A stretch of DNA of 64,000 nucleotides from Azospirillum sp. OGB3 (GTDB taxonomy: Bacteria; Pseudomonadota; Alphaproteobacteria; Azospirillales; Azospirillaceae): the NCBI RefSeq assembly GCF_014192915.1, contig NZ_JACHYN010000003.1, positions 248,001 through 312,000 of the forward strand, written 5' to 3'. Made by a program: the position numbers and the translations under genes. Shown one piece after another: positions 47,991 through 55,013 of this stretch. Numbering within the stretch: position 1 is the first letter of the stretch; the number at the start of each line of letters is the position of its first letter. A model generated the notes under the pieces. The model did no database searches. It was given only the letters and a program-made list of their open reading frames with translations, and was not told the DNA's origin.

Positions 47991-48403
47991 CGGGCAAGCT
48001 GGGAGCGGGCCCAGCGCTTGTCGTCCCGCAGCGTCTCGATGGTGCGTTGCGGCTGGAGATTCTCAGGGCTGAGCCGCTTCTTCCCGATCATCGCCAGCAC
48101 GCCGCCGATGACGAGCACGACGGCGCCGACGATGACGGCGGCCAGCCAAGGTTCGACCACCTTGGACAAGGCCAGAACCCCCGCGGCCAGCAGCACGAGA
48201 ACGCCCGCAAAGGCGATCAATCCGCCGGCGACGACGTAGGCCGCACCGCCCGCCGCCTGCCCGGCCTTCTCGGTCAGTTCGGCCTTGGCCAGTTCGATCT
48301 CGGTGCGGGCGAGGTTGGTGGTCTCCCGCGCCAGATCGGCGAAGAGGCCGGCGATGGGCCGGTCCTGCCGCGGATCGTAGGAACGGTCCTCCGCAGCGCT
48401 CAT
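47987..48403 (-). CDS. Holin-3/DUF1469-like two-helix membrane protein
   Basis: 138 residues. An N-terminal helix (GLFADLARETTNLARTEIEL) is followed by two adjacent membrane helices (GAAYVVAGGLIAFAGVLVLL, and LAAVIVGAVVLVIGGVLAMI), the layout of PF07332 (phage_holin_3_6). In this setting it is not a phage lysis gene but a chromosomal partner of DUF3618 and DUF883-like proteins. Its ATG overlaps the upstream stop by four bases and its stop overlaps the next ATG by four bases. Confidence 0.85.
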   Translation of the reverse strand: MSAAEDRSYDPRQDRPIAGLFADLARETTNLARTEIELAKAELTEKAGQAAGGAAYVVAGGLIAFAGVLVLLAAGVLALSKVVEPWLAAVIVGAVVLVIGGVLAMIGKKRLSPENLQPQRTIETLRDDKRWARSQLAR

Positions 48404-49407
48404 GGTTTGATTCCCTGGATCGGGGTGCCGCCGGACACAGGCTTGGATTCGGTGCCGCTGCCCTGTGTGGTGCCGGGCGTGGTGCCGGCGACCATCTCGG
48501 CAGCGTCACGGGTGCGTGCGGCGGTGGTCGCCGCGGTGGCGGTGTTCAGCGGGCGCGGGCCTTCCTGGTTGCGGCCGATCCCGCCCCCGGCCGACGTTAT
48601 GGCCGTCGTCGACGTCATGCCGGTCGACGTCATGCCGGAGGAGGCGATGCCGGACGACAGGCCGGATCTCGGGCGCGCCGCGCCGGGGCCTTCCGTGGAG
48701 GTCGCTCCGCCGATGCCGCCGGTCCCGGTCCGGCGATGGCCGGCGAGATCATGGTCCGTGCGCAGAGCCTCCTGTCCGGCACGGTCGGCGCCGCGCAGGC
48801 CGAAGTCACGGTAGTCGTGATGCTCCTGGTCGCGACCACCGTAGCCACGATCATGCCGACTGTAACCGCCGGTCAGATGCGACGACGATGCGCCGCGAAA
48901 TCGCCGTTCCCCGGAGCTTTTGACGAAGCGGGCGAACAGAAAGCCCACGGCGAAGGCGGCGCCGACGAAGACCTCCGGCTGGCGCCGCGCGAAACGCTCC
49001 ACTTGGCCGACCATGTCGTCCACGGTCGAGTTGCGCAGCATGTCGGCCACCCGCTCCACCCGGTCGGCGGCCTGTCCGGCGTAATGGGCTGCGGTTCCGT
49101 TGTTCTCGTCGTTCAGCTGTTCCGCAGCCTTGTGCAGCGCGTTGGCAACACTGCCCAACTGGTCAGCGGCGCGGTCTGTCTGCGTTTCCAGAAGCGAACG
49201 GATGCGGCCCTGGGCGGCGCCGAGGGTGTCGCGGCCGGCATCGGCGGCCTCGCCGGACAAGCGGTGGATGTCGTCCGAGGAACCCCGGTGCTGCGAACGA
49301 TCACTGCCCGATCCACTGCCCGGCCCATTGCCCGATCCTCTGTTCGCCATCGGGTCCGGCGTCTTGCGGTTCGGTTCGCCGGTGCCCAACGTATCGCGGT
49401 CTGCCAT
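48400..49407 (-). CDS. DUF883-like membrane-anchored protein with Gly/Ser/Thr-rich tail
   Basis: 335 residues from the ATG at 49407, which has a GAGGAGGAAG ribosome site. Residues about 40-130 are helical and Ala-rich (LLETQTDRAADQLGSVANAL), like the DUF883/ElaB amphipathic region. A membrane segment, PEVFVGAAFAVGFLFARFVK, follows at about residues 145-165. The remaining 170 residues are low-complexity and rich in Gly, Ser, Thr, Arg and His (HHDYRDFGLRGADRAGQEA, ASSGMTSTGMTSTTAITSAG). ElaB-type proteins tether ribosomes or envelope factors to the inner membrane. It heads the three-gene operon. Confidence 0.75.
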   Translation of the reverse strand: MADRDTLGTGEPNRKTPDPMANRGSGNGPGSGSGSDRSQHRGSSDDIHRLSGEAADAGRDTLGAAQGRIRSLLETQTDRAADQLGSVANALHKAAEQLNDENNGTAAHYAGQAADRVERVADMLRNSTVDDMVGQVERFARRQPEVFVGAAFAVGFLFARFVKSSGERRFRGASSSHLTGGYSRHDRGYGGRDQEHHDYRDFGLRGADRAGQEALRTDHDLAGHRRTGTGGIGGATSTEGPGAARPRSGLSSGIASSGMTSTGMTSTTAITSAGGGIGRNQEGPRPLNTATAATTAARTRDAAEMVAGTTPGTTQGSGTESKPVSGGTPIQGIKP

Positions 49408-49500
49408 CTGTCTTCCTCCTCGGGGTCGGCTGCGGGGGTGTGTCCCGGTCCGCAGCCTGCGGCAATTCGCCGCGCTTTGCGGTGTCCGATGTCGGGAATC

Positions 49501-49527
49501 AAACACCTTCATGGGCATCGGAGTTCC
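49501..49527 (-). promoter_or_regulatory. Possible EcfG-type stress promoter of the DUF883/holin/DUF3618 operon
   Basis: On the minus strand, GGAAC, a 17-base spacer and TGTTT, resembling the GGAAC-N16/17-CGTT consensus of alphaproteobacterial general-stress (EcfG) promoters. It is about 95 bases before the first gene. The -10 part deviates in one base. Confidence 0.35.
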
Positions 49528-49596
49528 AGGGTGTGTATTGCGTTCCTGCGAGGCAACGCGGGGTTGCCGGAGCCGGATGTGCGGGTGTTGTCGGAA

Positions 49597-49625
49597 TTGG
49601 ACCTATAAAGAAAGTGTGCTAAACT
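49597..49625 (+). promoter_or_regulatory. Sigma70-like promoter of the 480-residue orphan gene
   Basis: TTGGAC, a 17-base spacer and TAAACT, ending 46 bases before the GTG start. It points away from the divergent stress-like operon. Confidence 0.5.
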
Positions 49626-49670
49626 TATCCGTGAATTCGTGAAGGTTCCGATGAACCGGAGGAGGCGGCC

Positions 49671-51113
49671 GTGAACGGCATTTTTTCCGCTCTCGCCAAC
49701 GGCCAGAACAGCCTTTTCCAACTCCAGAAAGCCAAGAAGGATTGGGAGCGGGCGCTGGAGGCCATGAATTACAAGGACGCCACGCAGAGTTTGGCCGACA
49801 AGGCCGACCAAGCGAAGATGCCGTTCACCATGACTCCGGAGCAGCAGAAGAACTTCACCGCCGTGGTCAACGCGTTGGAAGAGGCCAAGCGTGTCGGTGG
49901 TCCGAAGGCCGTCGCCGCGCAAAGGCTGGAGGAGGTCGAGCGCAAGATCGAAGAACTGAAGATGATGATGCGCCACAGCCGGGGCGACCGGGAAAAGCTG
50001 GTGCAGCTGGCGCGGGAGGCTGCGATCCTCGCCAAGCAGGCTGGACGGGCGGCGAAGGAGTATGGCGCGGGCGTGGCCGCCGCGGCTGAGATGGGGCTTC
50101 CCGGCGGGGCTGGGGCGCCTTCCGCCGGTGGCATTACCATTGAGCGAACGATCACCCGCACCTCCATCACCATGGTTCAGACGGAAATCGCCGTCGATGT
50201 GACGATGACCATCCGCGGCGACGGCGCGACGGCCGAGGGCGCCTTGACCGAAGGGACGCCGCCGGGGATGGCGGCGGCTCCGCCAACTCCGCCGCTGGCA
50301 ACGGACGCTGTGACCGCAGACGTCACGAGCACGGCCGAGGATATGGCGGCCGGCGAAGAGGCGGCGGAAGACGGAGAGGCGCGTGCCGCCGAGGCTGTCG
50401 CGGCGGAGGTCGCCGGTCTGGCCGGGCAGGCCACGGCCCAAGGCGTTGCCCCGGATGGCAAGACCCTGTCGGACGGTAAGTCCGCTACCGAAAAGACGGC
50501 TGCTGAAAAGACGAAAGACGAAAAGGAAAAGGACTGGGCCGAAGGCAAAACCGACGAGGACGCCAAGGGCGGGCAGGGGACCGACCTTGAGCAGCTTATG
50601 AAAGACGTGGCGCCCAGCCTGAACGCCGCCCCCAACGCCCCGCCGGGCGACCGGATCCGCAACTACATCCAGCGGATGATGGCCGACAACGATCTGAAGA
50701 TGTCGCGCTACCGCGAGGCCGACGAATTCGGGCGCCGGGTGGAGGCCGTCCTCGCCGAGGCGAAGTCGATCATCTCCGAAGCAAAGGCCGCCAACGAGTT
50801 GGATCAGGCCGAGGAGCGGCGAAAGGCGCGACGGGAATCTTTTAAGGATTACGACAAGATCGTTGAGGAATCCCAGGACAACGTCAATGAACTGCGTCAG
50901 GCGGCGTTCGGGTCCGGCACGACCCTCAAGGACTTCGTCGAGGCCATGACCGACCCGACCGACACCGACAGCACGGACGGCGGTTCCGGCGATCCCGAGA
51001 CTACCGGTGGGGAGTCCGCAACCATGCTTCCGGCGGACAGTCTGCCGGACTTCGGTGGGGCGGCGGATCTGGGAATGCCGTCGCTGTCCGGTTCGATCAA
51101 TCTGCTTGCTTAG
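49671..51113 (+). CDS. 480-residue Ala/Glu/Lys-rich protein of unknown family
   Basis: Starts at GTG with GGAGGAGG six bases upstream. There is no signal peptide, no membrane helix and no cysteine. Residues 1-50 are a helical start (MNGIFSALANGQNSLFQLQK). Residues 65-140 are a coiled coil (QRLEEVERKIEELKMMMRHS). Residues 145-290 are low-complexity Ala/Glu/Thr/Asp (for example EDMAAGEEAAEDGEARAAEA). Residues 310-425 are a second helical region (RIRNYIQRMMADNDLKMSRY, DEFGRRVEAVLAEAKSIISE). The tail is Asp/Gly/Ser-rich and ends hydrophobic (GSINLLA). This end resembles uncleaved type I secretion signals, and the start resembles export-apparatus-dependent substrates. Both ideas are inference; I recognise no family. 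Confidence 0.75.
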   Translation: MNGIFSALANGQNSLFQLQKAKKDWERALEAMNYKDATQSLADKADQAKMPFTMTPEQQKNFTAVVNALEEAKRVGGPKAVAAQRLEEVERKIEELKMMMRHSRGDREKLVQLAREAAILAKQAGRAAKEYGAGVAAAAEMGLPGGAGAPSAGGITIERTITRTSITMVQTEIAVDVTMTIRGDGATAEGALTEGTPPGMAAAPPTPPLATDAVTADVTSTAEDMAAGEEAAEDGEARAAEAVAAEVAGLAGQATAQGVAPDGKTLSDGKSATEKTAAEKTKDEKEKDWAEGKTDEDAKGGQGTDLEQLMKDVAPSLNAAPNAPPGDRIRNYIQRMMADNDLKMSRYREADEFGRRVEAVLAEAKSIISEAKAANELDQAEERRKARRESFKDYDKIVEESQDNVNELRQAAFGSGTTLKDFVEAMTDPTDTDSTDGGSGDPETTGGESATMLPADSLPDFGGAADLGMPSLSGSINLLA

Positions 51114-51834
51114 ATGCGCCGGTGCGCCGACGCGGCGGGCAACCCCTTCGCAAGCGTGATGGGCTCATCATTGGAAGTATCGCCATTAGGGTAATCCAGC
51201 CCATTTCGCAGTCAAAGCAGTCTTGACGAGGGCATCGGACGGGCGCAGGATCGCGGGTGTGAAGGTTGATGCTCGAAAAGCATTGTACGCACATCGCCGA
51301 CCAGCGGTAACGCTGGCCGGATAGAAGGCTGGAGTTCAAGCGGCAACATCCTGTGAGACGCTGATACGGCGCTCTCATCTTAGAGATACTGTTGCCCGTC
51401 CGGCTGACCGGCGGTGGGGCCATACCCGGGTGGCTCCGCCGCCGATTGTTTTTGGGGCTCTTTTCCGCCCTTTCCTTTTCCCTTCCCATCCGCCGGTTTC
51501 TGCGCCCATGGGCTCGCGGTGCCACGCGCCGTGCGCAAGGACTCCCCATGCTTTTCCCGTCATAGGATAAGCCAAAGGGAAGTAAGGGTATTTGAAGCGA
51601 TCGGCGCCCTCCGATCTAACCTCCAAATAGGGAATTTAGTTCGAAATCCGACCTATCGATAGGAGTAGGAACAAAAATTGGCCGCAAATGTGCGCAAAAA
51701 GGGGGTATCAAACAGGGGTTTAACGCCACATTAACCAGACTGGACTGACCTTGATCTCACGGAGGCGGCAAGTGCAGGCATGGGGCCAGCAACACCGCCC
51801 GCGAATTCAACCACGATGCTTGAAAGGCCCGACG
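51114..51834. other. 721-base intergenic region with terminator-like and AT-rich parts
   Basis: No credible coding frame. At 51301-51316 there is a CCAGCG/CGCTGG hairpin. At 51410-51443 a larger stem (with G-U pairs) is followed by a TTTTT run. From 51610 to 51730 the sequence becomes AT-rich and contains the palindrome CCTATCGATAGG (51652-51663), 172-183 bases before the next gene. A small RNA or long leader is possible. Confidence 0.4.
51410..51453 (+). terminator. Possible terminator (late 3' end of the orphan gene or of an sRNA)
   Basis: GGCGGTGGGGCC (51410-51421) pairs with GGCTCCGCCGCC (51432-51443) through ten Watson-Crick pairs plus wobbles, and is followed by GATTGTTTTT. It lies about 300 bases after the 480-residue gene. 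Confidence 0.45.
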
Positions 51835-52452
51835 ATGACGATGACGGGTACCATATGCGAAGTGGCTGGAACCAATGCCGGAGTGGGGTGCCGGCGGCGG
51901 AAGGCGGGCCTTGTGCTGGCGGTTCTTCTGCTGGCCGGGTGCCCCGGCACCACGGTTCCTCCCGAAACTCAGACCGCCGGACCGACCGCCATGGCCGTTC
52001 CGGTGCCGAAGACGAAACCTGCTCCTCCGCGCGTCAAGACCGCGGGCAAGGATCAGGCGGCCACGCCGGCGGTGAACGGTCCGGGGACCGGCCCCGCCGC
52101 CGCGGTCATCGCCATGGCTGGGACAGAGGTGGCGGGGCTGCCCCCCGTACCGTTCGGCGGCGCCAGCCCGCCCGCCACCCTGTCCCCCGAAACGCTCGTC
52201 GGCCTGGACCAAGTCCAGACCCGGCGTCTCCTGGGCACCCCTGCCGCAACGGAAGAGGCGCCACCTGCAAAGGTGTGGCATTACGCTAAGGGCGATTGCT
52301 CGCTCAAAGTCTTCTTCTTCATGGACATGACGTCCTCCCAGGACTTCCGTGCCCTTTCCTACGATATGAAGAGCAGCGAAAATGTCCCAGATGTCGATAA
52401 ACGATGCTTCGCTCAACTCCTTGCCCAAGGCTGGGATGTCCGCAATGACTGA
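51835..52452 (+). CDS. Lipoprotein of unknown function, overlapping chvI
   Basis: 205 residues from MTMTGTICEV. A basic stretch (CRRRK) is followed by the lipobox AVLLLAGC (Cys at about residue 32) and a Pro/Ala/Thr/Lys-rich linker to about residue 105. The C-terminal 90 residues form a compact domain: LVGLDQVQTRRLLGTPAATE, then KVWHYAKGDCSLKVFFFMD and VDKRCFAQLLAQ, with two Cys that could pair. This resembles the SmpA/BamE-like pattern of small lipoproteins with a G.P...W.Y...C.L..F signature. The gene's end overlaps the start of the response-regulator gene by 17 bases, so the two are coupled. A role in sensing upstream of ChvG is possible but unproven. Confidence 0.82.
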   Translation: MTMTGTICEVAGTNAGVGCRRRKAGLVLAVLLLAGCPGTTVPPETQTAGPTAMAVPVPKTKPAPPRVKTAGKDQAATPAVNGPGTGPAAAVIAMAGTEVAGLPPVPFGGASPPATLSPETLVGLDQVQTRRLLGTPAATEEAPPAKVWHYAKGDCSLKVFFFMDMTSSQDFRALSYDMKSSENVPDVDKRCFAQLLAQGWDVRND

Positions 52453-53245
52453 GGCCGCCGTCGCCCGCGTGGCGCTGGTCGACGACGATGACCTGTTCCG
52501 CGAATCCCTCAGCCTCAACCTCGCCGACGAGGGGTATGAGGTCATCACCTTCGACCGTGGCGAACCCGCGCTCGACTTCTTCGCCGAGGGCGGTTCGGTG
52601 GACATCGTCCTGCTGGACTGGCGCATGCCGAAGATGGACGGCATCGACGTTCTCCGCCAGATGCGCTCCCGCGGCATCGACCTGCCGGTGATCTTCCTCA
52701 CCGTGCTGTCGGACCAGATTTACGAAGAGGCCGCCCTGGCCGGCGGCGCGCTCGACTTCGTGGAGAAGTCGCGCAGCCTGTCCATCCTGCTGAAGCGCAT
52801 GCGCCTCATCGTGGACGGCTCCAAGGGCACGCCCGAGGAGGCCGAGGGGCCGAAGGAGTCCGTCTACGCTCTGGGCAACCTCGACCTGCGCCTGGACAAC
52901 AGCCGTGCCCTGTGGAACGGCAAGCGCATCGACCTGACGCTCACCGAGTTCAACATCGTCAAGCTGATGGCGACCCGTCCGGAAGAGGACGTGTCCTACC
53001 GCGAAATCTACGACCTCGTGCATGGCAAGGGCTTCCTGGCCGGTTACGGCCCGTCGGGCTACCGCGCCAACGTCCGCGCCTTCATCAAGCGCATCCGCCA
53101 GAAGTTCCGCGTGGTGGACTCCGAGTTCGATTGCATCGAGAACTATCCGGGCTTCGGCTACCGCTGGGGCAACGGCACCGGTGGCACGGGCCGCACGCGC
53201 GACGACGACGCGGATGTGATGGCCGATGGCGCTGCTGCCGATTGA
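52436..53245 (+). CDS. chvI: ChvI-like response regulator
   Basis: 269 residues from the ATG at 52436 (AAGG six bases upstream); a longer start at 52382 adds 18 residues. The receiver domain (RVALVDDDDLFRESLSLNLA) has its phosphorylated Asp at residue 61 (IVLLDWRMPKMDG). The C-terminal OmpR-type winged helix shows the ChvI-type sequence FNIVKLMATRPEEDVSYREI and RANVRAFIKRIRQKFR. ChvI controls exopolysaccharide and acid/envelope-stress genes in rhizobia. The last 25 residues are acidic and specific. It is followed at 59 bases by the cognate kinase. Confidence 0.93.
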   Translation: MSAMTEAAVARVALVDDDDLFRESLSLNLADEGYEVITFDRGEPALDFFAEGGSVDIVLLDWRMPKMDGIDVLRQMRSRGIDLPVIFLTVLSDQIYEEAALAGGALDFVEKSRSLSILLKRMRLIVDGSKGTPEEAEGPKESVYALGNLDLRLDNSRALWNGKRIDLTLTEFNIVKLMATRPEEDVSYREIYDLVHGKGFLAGYGPSGYRANVRAFIKRIRQKFRVVDSEFDCIENYPGFGYRWGNGTGGTGRTRDDDADVMADGAAAD

Positions 53246-53303
53246 GGCCCGCGGGCCTGACGAGGTGCGGGACGGGGCGGAACTCACCAAGGGAGGCTTC
53301 TCC

Positions 53304-54857
53304 ATGGCGGGTTTCCCCGGCGGCCGGTTGCGGTGGCTGTGGCACTCGCTGGCCAGCCGGCTGGCGCTGCTGACCATCGTCTTCCTGGCGGTCCCGGTGC
53401 TGATCTACGATCAGTTCCAGCGGGCCGACACCACAACGCAGACCCTGCTGCTGCAAAGCGCGCAGCGGCAGGGCGAGCTGATCGCCCGCGCGCTGGAGCC
53501 GGATCTGTCCCGCGCCAACCGCGCGGCCCTGCCGCAGCTCGGCCCCATCCTGCGCCGCTTCGCGGACGGGAACACGCGGCTGAAGCTGCTCGTCCGGCCG
53601 CGCGCCCTGGCCGGCAACAACCTGATGGGCAGCGACGGCTTCTACTACGTCGCCGCCGCCCCGTCGGTGCCCACCGACGACCTCGATGCCGAGCGGCACC
53701 AGCTTCTCGAACAGGGGGTCCTGGACCGGCTGGGCGCGTCCTGCGCCGGCAACGAACCGCTGGCCCTGCGCCTGCCGCGCGCCTCCGGCGGCTACGAGAT
53801 TCTGACCTCGGTCACGCCGATCAACACCGCCTTGGGCTGCTGGGCGCTGGTGACCAGCCACACCGCCGGCGGCTATCTGGAATCCTCCCTGGGTCGGCCT
53901 TATTGGAGCACGCCGGTCGTCCAGGCCGCGGCGATGATCTACATCGTCATGGCGGCGCTGGTGATGGCCGTGCTGCTGGGGGTCTGGCGCAACCTGCACC
54001 GTTTCGGTGACCTGGCCCGCGACATCGTGTCGGGCGGCATCGGCGAGGGCGGGCAGGGGTCCTTCACCAACCGCAACACCGTGCCGGAGCTGTCCGGGGT
54101 GGCCGAGGATTTCGACCGGCTGGTCGATACCCTGCGCGAAAGCGCGCGGTCGTTGCGCCGCGCGGCGGAGGACAACGCCCACGCCTACAAGACGCCCATC
54201 GCGGTCATCCGCCAGTCGGTGGAGCCGCTGCGCCGCTCCCTGTCCACCGAGGACAACCGCAGCCAGCGCGCCCTGACCATGATCGAGAAGTCGGTGGACA
54301 AGCTCGACGGTCTGGTCTCCTTCGGGCGGCGCATGGACGAGGCGGCCGCCGACCTGCTGGTCCCGCCGCGCCGCCGGGTGGACCTGTCCGATCTGGTCGA
54401 GCGCATGGCCGGCGGCTACACCAGCCTGCTCGCCGAACGGCAACTCCACATGCGCTCGCGCATCGAATCCGGGGTGGTCGTCCGGGCCAGCGAGGACATC
54501 CTGGAGACCGTCATCGAGAATCTGGTGGAGAACGCCGTCAGCTTCTCCCCGCCGGACGGCACCGTCAGCGTGCGTCTGACCCGCATCGGCGCCTGGGCGG
54601 AGCTGGTGGTCGAGGACGAGGGGCCGGGCGTCGATCCGGCAAACCTGCCGCGCATCTTCGAACGCTACTTCTCCCAGCGCGAGCCGGGACGGGGCATGCC
54701 GGAGGACGCGGCGGCGCAGAACCAGGCCGAGGCGACCCATTTCGGCATCGGCCTGTGGATCGTGCGGCGGAACATCGAAGCTTTCGGAGGCAAGGTGCGG
54801 GCCGAGAACCGCTCCACCGGCGGCTTCCGCATGACGGTGACCCTGGCGGTGGCGTGA
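53304..54857 (+). CDS. chvG: ChvG-like sensor histidine kinase
   Basis: 517 residues with a GGGAGG ribosome site. TM1 is at about residues 18-38 (LALLTIVFLAVPVLIYDQF), followed by a periplasmic sensor of about 170 residues, TM2 at about residues 208-230 (AAAMIYIVMAALVMAVLLGV), and HAMP. The dimerisation domain has the phospho-His at residue 293 (NAHAYKTPIAVIRQ), then the ATPase motifs NLVENAVSF, VEDEGPGVDP and the variant FGIGLWIVRRNIEAFGG. ChvG homologues respond to periplasmic signals, in rhizobia through ExoR. Here an overlapping lipoprotein gene stands next to the pair. The C-terminus is complete. Confidence 0.93.
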   Translation: MAGFPGGRLRWLWHSLASRLALLTIVFLAVPVLIYDQFQRADTTTQTLLLQSAQRQGELIARALEPDLSRANRAALPQLGPILRRFADGNTRLKLLVRPRALAGNNLMGSDGFYYVAAAPSVPTDDLDAERHQLLEQGVLDRLGASCAGNEPLALRLPRASGGYEILTSVTPINTALGCWALVTSHTAGGYLESSLGRPYWSTPVVQAAAMIYIVMAALVMAVLLGVWRNLHRFGDLARDIVSGGIGEGGQGSFTNRNTVPELSGVAEDFDRLVDTLRESARSLRRAAEDNAHAYKTPIAVIRQSVEPLRRSLSTEDNRSQRALTMIEKSVDKLDGLVSFGRRMDEAAADLLVPPRRRVDLSDLVERMAGGYTSLLAERQLHMRSRIESGVVVRASEDILETVIENLVENAVSFSPPDGTVSVRLTRIGAWAELVVEDEGPGVDPANLPRIFERYFSQREPGRGMPEDAAAQNQAEATHFGIGLWIVRRNIEAFGGKVRAENRSTGGFRMTVTLAVA

Positions 54858-54884
54858 CGGGCGGGGCGCCCTGTACGCGCCCCT

Positions 54885-54927
54885 CCGTACGAGTGTGACC
54901 GGACCGTACGTCCGGTCACACGTACGG
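54885..54927. terminator. Hairpin after chvG
   Basis: A CCGTACG...GTGTGACCGGA / TCCGGTCACAC...GTACGG stem with a two-base bulge and a short loop, 28 bases after the chvG stop. The T-run is weak, so termination may be partial. Confidence 0.5.
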
Positions 54928-55013
54928 AACAGCTTTGTCCCTTATCCTGACCTTGCTCCCGCCCCAATCGGGCGATACCGTGCGCCGCGACCCTCCAAGG
55001 GCAAGGCAGCCCC

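Noticed and set aside
47987..48403. Phage lysis module suggested by the holin-like gene
   Set aside because: No endolysin, spanin or other phage gene is nearby; the neighbours are stress-type membrane proteins.
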